Assembly: GCF_003711845.1 (NCBI RefSeq)
Contig: NZ_RHLQ01000011.1
Span: 1 to 64,000 of the forward strand
Direction of reading: 5' to 3'
Origin: Lysinibacillus halotolerans
GTDB lineage: Bacteria > Bacillota > Bacilli > Bacillales_A > Planococcaceae
Length of the DNA: 64,000 nucleotides
Shown here: piece by piece, positions 36,371-45,267 of the stretch
Layout of the letters: every line of letters starts with the position of its first letter
How positions within the stretch are numbered: position 1 is the stretch's first letter
Notes under the pieces: model-generated
What the model was told of the DNA's origin: nothing
The model's database searches: none
What the model saw: the letters and a program-made list of their open reading frames with translations, nothing else
Made by a program: the position numbers and the translations under genes

Positions 36371-37858
36371 ATGTTGGATTTCATCCAATTACATGATCAC
36401 GATAATGTGGTTGTAGCACTTAAAGATTTACCAAAAGGGCAATCATTGATAATGAATGAGCAAACGATCGTACTAAAGGATGAGATTAAAAGAGGACATA
36501 AAATAGCAATCAAAGATTTTTCTGTTAATGAACATGTCATTAAGTACGGGTACCCAATTGGCCACGCAATTAAAACAATTTCGGTGGGGGAACATATTCA
36601 TACCCATAATATTAAAACGAATTTGGACGGAATTCAGGAATATCAATTCCATCAAAAGTTAAACCGTAATCCTTATAAAAATAAAAACCTTACGTTTAAT
36701 GGTTACAAAAGAAAAAATGGAAATGTAGGGATTCGAAACGAACTTTGGATAGTGCCAACTGTTGGTTGTGTAAATGGGATTGCGGAACGAATGTTGAAAC
36801 TTTTTGAAAAGGAAGTAGGTGATATTTACCCGTTTGAAAACGTTCTCGTATTAAAACACAATTATGGATGTTCTCAATTAGGAGACGATCATGAAAATAC
36901 TAGAAAAATATTAAGAGATGCGGTGCTCCATCCAAATGCCGGTGGTGTCCTTGTTTTAGGATTAGGTTGTGAAAACAACAACTTATATGAATTTAAGCAA
37001 ACTCTTGGAGAATTTGATGAAGAGCGTATAAAGTTTTTAGTTTCTCAAGAAGTGACCGACGAAATTGAAGCAGGTGTGGAATTACTAAAAGAAATTTATG
37101 CAGCTGCTAAAAACGATAAACGTGAACCCGTACCATTATCTGAATTAAAGGTTGGGTTGAAGTGTGGGGGATCTGATGGTTTTTCAGGAATCACGGCAAA
37201 TCCATTGCTGGGTAGATTTTCAGATTTCCTTGTTGCTCAAGGAGGTACGACAGTACTGACAGAGGTTCCAGAAATGTTTGGAGCTGAAACAATCCTAATG
37301 GAGCGTGCTGTGAATTCAGAAGTTTTTGAAAAGACGGTTGAGCTAATTAATGAATTTAAAGAGTACTTTATAGAAAATAAACAACCAATCTATGAAAATC
37401 CTTCTCCAGGAAATAAGGATGGTGGAATTTCAACATTGGAGGATAAATCTTTAGGTTGTACACAGAAGGCAGGAACATCAATGGTAACAGATGTTCTAAA
37501 ATATGGAGAAATTCTTAGAGAAAAAGGGTTGAATTTGTTGAGTGCACCTGGGAATGACTTGGTTGCATCTTCTGCTCTAGCTGCAGCTGGATGTCAATTA
37601 GTACTATTCACGACAGGGCGGGGAACCCCATTTGGATCCTTTGTGCCAACAATGAAAATTTCAACAAATACCCCATTGTATGAAACAAAGCCCCACTGGA
37701 TTGATTTTAATGCTGGTGTACTTTTAGAGAAGGAATCCGATGTCGTGTTGAACGATTTTATCGACTATATTATACAAGTTGCTAGTGGAGAACTTGTGAA
37801 TAATGAGAAAAATGATTTTAGGGAGATTGCGATTTTTAAGACGGGAGTTACTTTATAA
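36371..37858 (+). CDS. uxaA: Altronate dehydratase UxaA
   Basis: A 495-residue iron-dependent dehydratase converting altronate to 2-keto-3-deoxygluconate. The N-terminal SAF-like domain covers about residues 1-90 (DNVVVALKDLPKGQ). The main domain has RKNGNVGIRNELWIVPTVGC, NYGCSQLGDDHENT, GLGCENN, LKCGGSDGFSGITANPLLG and TTGRGTPFGSFVPT. Cysteines in these motifs are the likely Fe ligands. It feeds KDG to the KdgK kinase encoded upstream. GGGGG precedes the ATG. Confidence 0.95.
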   Translation: MLDFIQLHDHDNVVVALKDLPKGQSLIMNEQTIVLKDEIKRGHKIAIKDFSVNEHVIKYGYPIGHAIKTISVGEHIHTHNIKTNLDGIQEYQFHQKLNRNPYKNKNLTFNGYKRKNGNVGIRNELWIVPTVGCVNGIAERMLKLFEKEVGDIYPFENVLVLKHNYGCSQLGDDHENTRKILRDAVLHPNAGGVLVLGLGCENNNLYEFKQTLGEFDEERIKFLVSQEVTDEIEAGVELLKEIYAAAKNDKREPVPLSELKVGLKCGGSDGFSGITANPLLGRFSDFLVAQGGTTVLTEVPEMFGAETILMERAVNSEVFEKTVELINEFKEYFIENKQPIYENPSPGNKDGGISTLEDKSLGCTQKAGTSMVTDVLKYGEILREKGLNLLSAPGNDLVASSALAAAGCQLVLFTTGRGTPFGSFVPTMKISTNTPLYETKPHWIDFNAGVLLEKESDVVLNDFIDYIIQVASGELVNNEKNDFREIAIFKTGVTL

Positions 37859-37934
37859 ATAGATGTTAGTGTATGACGTGTATTTCTCAAAAAAGCCTAT
37901 TCAACTTTATCCTTAATTGGGAGGAGGAAGATAT

Positions 37935-39098
37935 ATGATTGGCAAGGAGTTTCCTTCAGAATTCAAAGAGTATATAGATGAGAAAACGGGTAATGTTGTC
38001 AAACAGCTAACATCTAATGGTTCTAATAATTTCCACTTTTACTTTACCGATAATTCTTTTTGTACAGGAGATCAAGATATTTATTTTTTATCGGACCGTT
38101 CTTCTAAAAGATCAGAAATTTATAATCTTTTTAAAATGAATTTAGCTACCGGTAGGATTTTACAGCTAACAGATGAGCCCAAGGGAATTACTCCAAGCTT
38201 TCATACGAAAACTCCTGACGGTGACATTGTCGTTTATGTAACGGGAAGGTTATTAAAGAAATTAGAAATATCAACATTCCAAACTACTGTACTCTATGAG
38301 GAAAAGCCGGGGATAGATTTAGGCCACCCGCATATTTCTGCGGATAAAAAATATATCGGTATGGCTCGGAATGAATTTGTTCCAATCGAAAGAGGAGCCA
38401 ATTATAGAGGATTTAAAGAAACGATGTATGCGACAAAAAAGGGTTGGATAACGTTAATCAGCATGGATGGGAAAGAGGTTTTTGATGTTTTCGAAGATAC
38501 CCACTGGCTAGGGCACTTTCAGTTTTCACCGATAAATAGCAGCTTGGCAACCTTTTGCCATGAAGGACCATGGAATCTTGTTCACCAACGAATTTGGCTA
38601 TTGGATATTCGTTCGCGTTCCCCGCAGCCTTTATTTAGGCAAGGAGAGGACGATTGTATTGGCCACGAGTTTTGGACTAGTGATGGGAAAATCTTTTTTG
38701 ATAACCGTCGAAAAGGCCATGACGGAACAATAACTGTTCATAGAACGCAAGCAACTATTCAAAAATCACATACGTCAGGGCAAATTCCATTTGTAGGATT
38801 AGCCGATGAAGAGGGGAACTTAATCCGTCAAATTGATCTACCTTTTTATTGCAATCACTATCATAGCAATTTTAACAATACAGTATTAGTCGGAGATGAA
38901 GTAGAGGATTTAGTGTTAATTGATATATCGGGAGAGAAGGCTACGATTCAAACGTTATGTTCTCACAAAACGAGCTGGATTACTCAACAAACCCATTGTC
39001 ATCCAACCTTTAGCTGGAATAATGAAAAGATTTTGTTTACATCCGACCGAGAAGGTCCTTGTAATCTTTATTTAATTGAACTACCAAAGCAAACGTAA
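37935..39098 (+). CDS. ogl: Oligogalacturonate lyase (PL22)
   Basis: A 387-residue seven-bladed propeller lyase that cuts short oligogalacturonides, chiefly dimers, to unsaturated uronate in the cytoplasm. The Mn-binding cluster Q-x-x-H-x-H is visible as TQQTHCHPTFSW near residue 355, matching the Gln/His/His set of characterised PL22 enzymes. FLSDRSSKRSEIY and LFTSDREGPCNLYL are propeller-blade motifs. GGGAGGAGGAAG precedes ATG 37935. A longer frame from TTG 37917 overlaps that ribosome site. Its stop shares one base with an in-frame ATG of the next gene, whose preferred start is 15 bases further. Confidence 0.93.
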   Translation: MIGKEFPSEFKEYIDEKTGNVVKQLTSNGSNNFHFYFTDNSFCTGDQDIYFLSDRSSKRSEIYNLFKMNLATGRILQLTDEPKGITPSFHTKTPDGDIVVYVTGRLLKKLEISTFQTTVLYEEKPGIDLGHPHISADKKYIGMARNEFVPIERGANYRGFKETMYATKKGWITLISMDGKEVFDVFEDTHWLGHFQFSPINSSLATFCHEGPWNLVHQRIWLLDIRSRSPQPLFRQGEDDCIGHEFWTSDGKIFFDNRRKGHDGTITVHRTQATIQKSHTSGQIPFVGLADEEGNLIRQIDLPFYCNHYHSNFNNTVLVGDEVEDLVLIDISGEKATIQTLCSHKTSWITQQTHCHPTFSWNNEKILFTSDREGPCNLYLIELPKQT

Positions 39099-39112
39099 TG
39101 AGGGGGAGAGAT

Positions 39113-39442
39113 ATGTTTATTTTTGGTGATAAAATCAAAGCCGTCTCAACAGAAGAAGGGGTGGAACGAAAACTTTTAGGTTACGGAGGCAGTTTAATGA
39201 TGACGGAAGTAACTTTCGAGAAAGACGCAGTTGGAAGCATCCATTCTCATCCTCATGAACAAGTGAGTTATATCTCACGAGGAAGCTTTGAGTTCAACCT
39301 GGACGGAGAAGTTCAAATTGTTAGACAGGGAGATAGTATTTACATTCCGTCGGGTACACGCCACGGAGTTAAAGCGCTAGAAGAAGATTCCACCATTTTA
39401 GATGTTTTTACCCCACAGCGGGAAGATTTTTTACAAAAATAA
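39113..39442 (+). CDS. kdgF: KdgF cupin, unsaturated uronate linearising protein
   Basis: A 109-residue single-domain cupin. The metal-binding motif reads HSHPHEQVSYISRG with a later GDSIYIPSGTRHGV, and the ending DVFTPQREDFL is characteristic of KdgF. KdgF converts the 4,5-unsaturated uronate made by lyases into 5-keto-4-deoxyuronate. ATG 39113 has GAGGGGGAGA directly before it; ATG 39098 lies upstream of that site. The next enzyme, KduI, is a remnant in this island. Confidence 0.92.
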   Translation: MFIFGDKIKAVSTEEGVERKLLGYGGSLMMTEVTFEKDAVGSIHSHPHEQVSYISRGSFEFNLDGEVQIVRQGDSIYIPSGTRHGVKALEEDSTILDVFTPQREDFLQK

Positions 39443-39464
39443 AATGAGAGGAAAAGGTGAATTT

Positions 39465-40793
39465 ATGAAAAAAATGATTAGTACCATTCTAGCAGTATTG
39501 TTATTCAGTTTTGGGGTTATTTCCGTCTCGGCTTCATCCAATGACCTAGGAAAAGAAGTTTTACAACCAAAAGATGGATGGGCTTCTTTTGGAAACGGAA
39601 CAACAGGTGGATCTAAAGCAGACGAAAATCATATTTTCACAGTTACAAATAAAAGCGAATTAATTGAAGCATTGGGTGGTGATAATAAATCAAACGGTAA
39701 GAATGATCAACCGAAGATCATCTATGTAGAAGGGACAATTGATTTTAATGTAGATGAAAATAATAATCCGATTGGACCCGAATACTATGCAGAGGGTACA
39801 GGGTATGATTTTGAAGAATATTTAAAGGCATACAATCCTGAAACGTGGGGTTATAAAAAGGAAGTAGAAGGTGAGCTTGAAGATGCACGCGCTAAGGCTC
39901 AGAAAAAGCAAAAAGAACAAATTGTAATCAATATTGGTTCGAATACGACCATAATAGGAATTGGCAATGATGCTAAAATCATTGGGGGTAGTTTGAATAT
40001 GAGCGGAGTAGAGAATATCATTATCCGCAACATTGAGTTTGAAGCTCCGCGTGATTTCTTCCCACAATGGGACCCGACGGACGGAGATTATGGTGAGTGG
40101 AATTCTGAATACGATAATATTTCCATCACAAATAATACTGAAAATGTTTGGATTGACCATTGCACATTTACTGATGGTGAAAACACAGACTCCTCTTTTG
40201 GAAAATACTTTGGCCGTACTTACCAACAGCATGATGGATTATTGGACGTAACAAACGGTGCAAGTTATGTGACGATTTCGTATAACAAATTTGAAGACCA
40301 TGATAAAGTGATGCTGATTGGGTCAAGTGACAGCAAAACGACTGATAGAGATAGATTAAAAGTAACCATTCACCACAATTATTTTAAGGATTTAACACAA
40401 CGTTTACCAAGAGTGCGTTATGGTGAAGTTCATATCTACAATAACTATTATGAGTTTACGAATGACTCGGAATACTTATTCGATTATGCATTTGGGGTAG
40501 GGGCGGAATCGAAAATTTATGCTGAAAATAACTATTTTAACTTCGATTACAATGTAGATCCTTCTCATATTATTCGTTATTGGAAAGGAACTTCTATATA
40601 TGAGGACGGTTCATTCGTAAATGGGAAAGGTAAAGGAAGCAAAGTAGATCTTGTTAAAGCACATAACGAAGGAAACGATGTACAACTAGATGAGAATGTT
40701 GGATGGAAGCCATCCTTGTACACAAAAATCCATCCAACACAGGCTATTCCTGCAATTGTAAAGACAAAAGCCGGCGTAGGGAAAATAAACTGA
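39465..40793 (+). CDS. pel: Secreted pectate lyase (PL1)
   Basis: A 442-residue extracellular pectate lyase with a Sec signal peptide (MKKMISTILAVLLFSFGVIS, cleavage likely after SAS near residue 25). The parallel beta-helix family 1 motifs are present: NVWIDHCTFTDGENTD (Ca-binding aspartates), VTISYNKFEDHDKVMLIGSS and LTQRLPRVRYGEVHIYNNYY with the catalytic arginine. It cleaves polygalacturonate outside the cell by beta-elimination, giving unsaturated oligomers for the ABC importer. ATG 39465 follows AGAGGAAAAGGTG; a longer in-frame start would fall inside kdgF. It ends the long operon. Confidence 0.95.
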   Translation: MKKMISTILAVLLFSFGVISVSASSNDLGKEVLQPKDGWASFGNGTTGGSKADENHIFTVTNKSELIEALGGDNKSNGKNDQPKIIYVEGTIDFNVDENNNPIGPEYYAEGTGYDFEEYLKAYNPETWGYKKEVEGELEDARAKAQKKQKEQIVINIGSNTTIIGIGNDAKIIGGSLNMSGVENIIIRNIEFEAPRDFFPQWDPTDGDYGEWNSEYDNISITNNTENVWIDHCTFTDGENTDSSFGKYFGRTYQQHDGLLDVTNGASYVTISYNKFEDHDKVMLIGSSDSKTTDRDRLKVTIHHNYFKDLTQRLPRVRYGEVHIYNNYYEFTNDSEYLFDYAFGVGAESKIYAENNYFNFDYNVDPSHIIRYWKGTSIYEDGSFVNGKGKGSKVDLVKAHNEGNDVQLDENVGWKPSLYTKIHPTQAIPAIVKTKAGVGKIN

Positions 40794-40800
40794 TATTTTT

Positions 40801-40837
40801 AAAAAAGACTTGTTTAAATTTACAAGTCTTTTTTATT
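40801..40837 (+). terminator. Rho-independent terminator after the pectate lyase gene
   Basis: AAAAAAGACTTGT pairs with ACAAGTCTTTTTT around a short A/T loop. It ends the kdgK-uxa-ogl-kdgF-pel transcript. Confidence 0.9.
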
Positions 40838-40893
40838 CGAGTTGTAAAAATATAAAAATATTTAACAATTATCTAAAAATATTAAATTATAAT

Positions 40894-40907
40894 TGAAAGC
40901 GTTTTCC
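40894..40907 (+). promoter_or_regulatory. Candidate cre site before the ABC ATPase gene
   Basis: TGAAAGCGTTTTCC fits the cre consensus at 13 of 14 positions. A TATAAT hexamer at 40888-40893 lies immediately upstream, so CcpA binding would block transcription start. Confidence 0.6.
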
Positions 40908-40993
40908 GATAAAATGACAATAAGAATTGAGTAAAAATCAGTATGTGTTGGCAAACGATGAATAAAACTTTTAGATTGTAGGAGGCTGAAAAA

Positions 40994-42091
40994 ATGGCAG
41001 AGCTAAAATTAAATAATATTTATAAAATATACGACAATAAAGTAACAGCAGTAAGTGATTTTAACCTTCATATTCAAGATAAGGAATTCATTGTGTTTGT
41101 TGGCCCATCTGGTTGTGGGAAATCAACCACTTTACGAATGGTTGCCGGGCTTGAGGAAATTTCTAAAGGAGATTTCTTCATTGACGAACGCCGAGTAAAC
41201 GATGTAGCCCCTAAAGATCGTGATATTGCTATGGTTTTCCAAAACTATGCACTATATCCTCATATGACAGTTTACGATAATATTGCCTTTGGGTTAAAAC
41301 TTCGTAAAGTACCAAAGGATGAAATCGATCGACGTGTAAAAGAAGCAGCTAAAATTTTAGGTCTCGAAGATTACTTAAAACGTAAACCAAAAGCCCTTTC
41401 TGGTGGACAACGTCAGCGAGTTGCGTTAGGCCGTGCCATCGTTCGTGATGCAAAAGTGTTCTTAATGGACGAACCGTTATCAAATTTGGATGCAAAACTT
41501 CGTGTTCAAATGCGAGCTGAAATCGTTAAGCTTCACCGAAGATTAGGAACTACAACCATTTATGTAACGCATGATCAAACAGAAGCAATGACGATGGCAA
41601 GTCGGATTGTTGTGATGAAAGATGGGGTGATTCAACAGGTAGGAGCTCCTAAGTATATTTACGAAAATCCAGAGAATATTTTCGTAGGCGGATTTATAGG
41701 ATCCCCTTCAATGAATTTCTTTAATGGAAAGATTTTAGACGGTGTTTTTTCTATGGGAAGTACAAACATTACGATTCCCGAAGGAAAAATGATGGTTCTT
41801 CGTGAGCAAGGATACGTTGGAAAAGAAGTGATTCTAGGGATTAGACCGGAAGATTTCCATGATGAACCAGTATTTATTGACTATGCTAAAGGGGCAACAG
41901 TTAAAATTGATATCGAATTAGCAGAACTTACTGGTGCGGATATGACAATTTATTCTACTATTGAAGGCCAAAATTTAGTAGCGACGATCGACCCACGTAC
42001 AGAGGTCAAGCCTGGTGACAAGCTTGAAATTGCTTTTGATATGAATAAAGCTCATTTCTTTAATAAAGAGACAGAAATTAGAATTCGTTAG
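40994..42091 (+). CDS. MsmX/UgpC-type sugar ABC transporter ATPase
   Basis: A 365-residue ATPase of the carbohydrate uptake type 1 family. Walker A GPSGCGKST (about 36-44), the Q-loop in VFQNYALYPHM, signature LSGGQRQRV and Walker B VFLMDEPLSNLDA are complete. The C-terminal regulatory TOBE region follows from about residue 240. Such ATPases often serve several importers in Bacillales (MsmX in B. subtilis). The island's two permeases have no ATPase of their own, so this gene is the natural partner. It has its own promoter region with a cre site and a terminator. Confidence 0.93.
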   Translation: MAELKLNNIYKIYDNKVTAVSDFNLHIQDKEFIVFVGPSGCGKSTTLRMVAGLEEISKGDFFIDERRVNDVAPKDRDIAMVFQNYALYPHMTVYDNIAFGLKLRKVPKDEIDRRVKEAAKILGLEDYLKRKPKALSGGQRQRVALGRAIVRDAKVFLMDEPLSNLDAKLRVQMRAEIVKLHRRLGTTTIYVTHDQTEAMTMASRIVVMKDGVIQQVGAPKYIYENPENIFVGGFIGSPSMNFFNGKILDGVFSMGSTNITIPEGKMMVLREQGYVGKEVILGIRPEDFHDEPVFIDYAKGATVKIDIELAELTGADMTIYSTIEGQNLVATIDPRTEVKPGDKLEIAFDMNKAHFFNKETEIRIR

Positions 42092-42124
42092 ATAAACGAA
42101 ATAGCTAGTATTATAAGGTAAACT

Positions 42125-42170
42125 AAAACTACCTAGTACAGTTCGCATTGAACTACAAGGTAGTTTTTTA
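42125..42170 (+). terminator. Rho-independent terminator after the ABC ATPase gene
   Basis: AAAACTACCT pairs with AGGTAGTTTT at 42158-42167, followed by T residues; an inner GTTC/GAAC stem fills the loop. The rest of the gap to 42454 shows no gene or clear signal. The right junction of the island lies somewhere here. Confidence 0.85.
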
Positions 42171-42454
42171 ATTTTCCATTTAATTTTTAATCTCTCAGTT
42201 AATAACAAATTTTATTTCATCTATTTACCTATTAATGAGTATATCCTCTTTGATGGAAAAGATGCAGTTTATTTCTACACCTTTTTTATATAAGATATCC
42301 CTTTTGTTTAAGTTTTGAACAATAAGTATAATAAATGATAGATAAATTTGTGTAATATTTAACCTATCTTTAACTTTCTATAGTAAGATAAAAATACCTA
42401 GAAAAATGATAGTAATCAATGTACTATAAAAACGTCAATGGCGAATGTTTAAAC

Positions 42455-42994
42455 TTAGAGTTCATCATCAAAAATTATTTCATCATAGTTTAACTTAATA
42501 GCCTCATAAATAAATAAAGCTGCCATTAGGTGTGGGATTACAATTCGTTCACCAAGTTTGACTGGATGGGGTAATATTCCGCCACGTACTTTCGTTGACA
42601 CATATGTGTATGCCAAGTTACTTAATTCATTATTATCGCTTTGTTGCTCAGGGGCAACGACAGCGAATGGTATAAATTCTTCGTATAACTCTTTTGCCAA
42701 GTTTAAAGCCTCTTGATCTTCACAACTTGCTGTGAAGATACATACACGATCTGCATCCGTAAGTGGTGTATCTGGAGTCCATTTTGATAGATTAGCAAAT
42801 GGCTCTGTTTTTTCCAACGCTTTTATTTCAATGGGCTGTAATTCACCAAAGCATGCGAAATATACATTGCCTTGACCAACATTAGCTTGAGCAAGTAAAC
42901 GTGCTGTTTCTTCTATTGCTTCTTCTTCACTTTGAATAATTCTTTGAAATAATCCACTCATTTGAGTAGAAAGTATTTTAGACATAGGTTTCAC
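42455..42994 (-). CDS. ywjG: DUF2529 family protein YwjG
   Basis: A 179-residue protein of the DUF2529 family, recognised from order and sequence (MSKILSTQMSGLFQRIIQSE, GQGNVYFACFGELQ, IVIPHLMAALFIYEAIKL). The fold resembles sugar-isomerase (SIS) type domains, but no biochemical role is established. It is encoded opposite to spo0F, just as ywjG is in B. subtilis, where it neighbours pyrG. Here about 23 kb of pectin genes separate it from pyrG. AAAGAGGTG-like ribosome site on the minus strand precedes the ATG. Confidence 0.88.
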   Translation of the reverse strand: MKPMSKILSTQMSGLFQRIIQSEEEAIEETARLLAQANVGQGNVYFACFGELQPIEIKALEKTEPFANLSKWTPDTPLTDADRVCIFTASCEDQEALNLAKELYEEFIPFAVVAPEQQSDNNELSNLAYTYVSTKVRGGILPHPVKLGERIVIPHLMAALFIYEAIKLNYDEIIFDDEL

Positions 42995-43176
42995 CTCTTT
43001 ATGTATTATAAATATTTCGTTGCGAAATTGTAAAATCTTAAAGAATATAGCACGTCTTTTTAAAAGGTTTTTTAAAAAGTAAATCGAAATTTATGTTTAG
43101 GTGAAGTATGATAGGGAATGTAATTAAAGTAATGGAAATAATAATAAAATAATATCACGTTAAGGGGAAAGTTATA

Positions 43177-43536
43177 GTGAAAAAAATATTAATCGTTGAT
43201 GATCAAAAAGGAATTCGTCTTCTGTTAAATGAAGTTTTCTCCAGGGAAGGATATAAAATATTTCAAGCTGCCAACGGATTGGAAGCGCTTAAAATAATGG
43301 CAAGTAACAACATAGATTGTGTTTTATTAGATATGAAAATTCCCGGAATGAATGGGATCGAAATATTACGAGAAATAAGAAAGAATAACTTAAATGTTCC
43401 TGTATTTATGATGACAGCATTTGATGATAATGAAATTATGGATGAAGCAAATGAATTAGGCGTGATGAAATACTTTACAAAACCATTTAATATTTTTGAT
43501 ATTAAAAATGAAGTAAATGAAGTGTTGAAAAAATAA
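43177..43536 (+). CDS. spo0F: Sporulation phosphorelay response regulator Spo0F
   Basis: A 119-residue stand-alone receiver domain. Acidic residues in ILIVDDQKG (D8, D9), the phospho-acceptor in VLLDMKIPGMNG (D52), threonine in FMMTAFDD (T80) and lysine in FTKPFN (K102) are all present, offset by two from B. subtilis numbering. Spo0F relays phosphate from sporulation kinases to Spo0B and then Spo0A. GGGGAAAG precedes the GTG at 43177. Position between ywjG and fbaA is conserved. Confidence 0.95.
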   Translation: MKKILIVDDQKGIRLLLNEVFSREGYKIFQAANGLEALKIMASNNIDCVLLDMKIPGMNGIEILREIRKNNLNVPVFMMTAFDDNEIMDEANELGVMKYFTKPFNIFDIKNEVNEVLKK

Positions 43537-43642
43537 AGACGGTTATTTTTCTACATAAAACTTGGCGTGTATATTATTAACAATTAATAGTCATATGTGT
43601 AAGTTTAACTTAAAATAATTCATTTTTTCGATACTCCTGCTG

Positions 43643-44099
43643 TAGAAACAAGCCGGTTTCTAGTCTTGAGAGACAGGTAGCAAGAGAGAGGTTTTTTAAA
43701 AGGAAATGTTTTTATAAAGTATATTTGCGGCTGTCGCAAGCTTTCGCCGCAGAAAACAAACCCGTCTCTAGGATTGAGAGACATGCTAGTAAAAGAGAAA
43801 TTATCTTCAAGGGGAAATATTCAATTAAAGTGTTTTTGCGGCTGTCTCAAGCTTTCGCCGCAGAAAAGGGTAGCATCTCCTAGCACTTGAGAGATGGATG
43901 AAAAAGAGAAACAGCAAGTACTTATCAATAAATTAGTTCAAATTAAGTGTTTTGCGCCTGACGCAAGCTTTCGGCGCAGAAAAGGGTAGCATCTCCTAGC
44001 ACTTGAGAGATGGATGAAAAAGAGAAACAGCAAGTACTTATCAATAAATTAGTTCAAATTAAGTGTTTTGCGCCTGACGCAAGCTTTCGGCGCAGAAAA
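43643..44099 (+). repeat. Four-unit structured tandem repeat before fbaA
   Basis: Four tandem units begin with an AGAAA-type motif: 43643-43749 (107 bases), 43750-43860 (111), 43861-43976 (116) and 43977-44092 (116, identical to the third). Each holds two hairpins. The first has the loop motif TTGAGAGA with arms such as GTCTCT/AGAGAC or CATCTC/GAGATG. The second has arms GCGGC/GCCGC in units 1-2 and GCGCC/GGCGC in units 3-4, around a CAAGCTTTC loop. Arms change in a compensating way, which implies RNA structure. A fifth half-unit becomes the terminator at 44096-44135. No coding frame fits. Confidence 0.8.
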
Positions 44100-44135
44100 C
44101 GATGTAGTCTCACTTGAGAGACTACATCGTTTTTG
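44096..44135 (+). terminator. Strong terminator ending the repeat array
   Basis: A perfect 16-pair stem (44096-44111 with 44118-44133) around ACTTGA is followed by T residues. The upper stem and loop, GTCTCACTTGAGAGAC, match hairpin one of the repeat units, so the terminator is itself a modified repeat unit. It lies 60 bases before the fbaA ribosome site. Confidence 0.92.
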
Positions 44136-44198
44136 CTATGATTAGACTGGAATATTTAACTTATTAAATTTTATATCTGTCCGAGGAGGATTTTCGTA

Positions 44199-45056
44199 AT
44201 GCCATTAGTATCAATGAAAGAAATGTTAATTAAGGCGAAAGAAGAAGGATATGCTGTAGGGCAATTTAATATTAATAACCTTGAATTCACACAAGCGATT
44301 TTACTTGCTGCTGAAGAAGAAAAATCTCCAGTCATCCTTGGTGTTTCTGAAGGCGCTGGAAAATATATGGGCGGATTTATTGCAGTTGTAAATATGGTTA
44401 AAGGATTAATGGAAAGTTATAAAATTTCTGTTCCTGTTGCTATCCATTTAGATCATGGTTCAAGTTTTGCTAAATGTAAAGAAGCTGTTGATGCTGGTTT
44501 TACATCTGTAATGATTGATGCTTCCCATCATCCGTTTGAAGAAAATGTAAAAATTACAACAGAAGTTGTAGAATATGCACATTCAAAAGGAGTATCTGTT
44601 GAAGCTGAACTTGGTACTGTTGGCGGACAAGAAGATGATGTTATTGGTGCAGGTATTATATATGCTGATCCTCAGGAATGTAAACAACTTGTTGAACAAA
44701 CAAACATCGATTGCTTAGCACCTGCTCTTGGTTCAGTTCATGGTCCATATCAAGGTGAACCAAATTTAGGATTTAAAGAAATGGAAGAGATTTCTAACTT
44801 AACAGGATTACCACTTGTTTTACATGGTGGAACTGGTATTCCAACTAAAGATATTCAACGTTCAATTTCGTTAGGAACGGCTAAAATAAACGTGAACACT
44901 GAAAATCAAATTGCTGCAACGAAAGTTATCCGTGAAATTTTTGAAAACGATAAAAAAGTGTATGATCCACGTAAATATTTAGGACCAGCACGTGAAGCAA
45001 TTAAAGAAACGGTTATTGGAAAAATGCGTGAATTCGGTAGTTCTCAAAAGGCATAA
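44199..45056 (+). CDS. fbaA: Class II fructose-bisphosphate aldolase
   Basis: A 285-residue zinc-dependent aldolase splitting fructose 1,6-bisphosphate in glycolysis and forming it in gluconeogenesis. Zinc and catalytic motifs are [46 protein letters not shown] and [16 protein letters not shown] precedes the ATG. The gene follows spo0F, as in B. subtilis, but here a repeat array and a terminator lie between them. Expression may therefore be controlled by attenuation, or by a promoter downstream of the terminator. Confidence 0.96.
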   Translation: MPLVSMKEMLIKAKEEGYAVGQFNINNLEFTQAILLAAEEEKSPVILGVSEGAGKYMGGFIAVVNMVKGLMESYKISVPVAIHLDHGSSFAKCKEAVDAGFTSVMIDASHHPFEENVKITTEVVEYAHSKGVSVEAELGTVGGQEDDVIGAGIIYADPQECKQLVEQTNIDCLAPALGSVHGPYQGEPNLGFKEMEEISNLTGLPLVLHGGTGIPTKDIQRSISLGTAKINVNTENQIAATKVIREIFENDKKVYDPRKYLGPAREAIKETVIGKMREFGSSQKA

Positions 45057-45267
45057 GTAATTCTAACTTACTGTTATAGAATAGATGTTTCAATAATCAT
45101 TTAAGGGGAAAATAATATAAAAGCCCAATGGTTTTAATTATTACTAAAAATGTTTACTATAGGATAAACAATAGAATATATGCTTTTTTATCTTTACTTT
45201 CATTCAATTGAAAATTTTCCTACCGTTTTGGAAATGGGAAATCCCTTGATTGGATGAAATACGAACT

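Noticed and set aside
43080-43140. A sigma-H promoter before spo0F
   Set aside because: TTAGGTGAA and AGGGAATGT resemble the two elements, but only about seven bases separate them instead of about twelve.
43643-44099. The repeat array as a CRISPR array
   Set aside because: Repeats are 107-116 bases with internal variation, and there are no short constant repeats separated by unique spacers. No cas genes are present.
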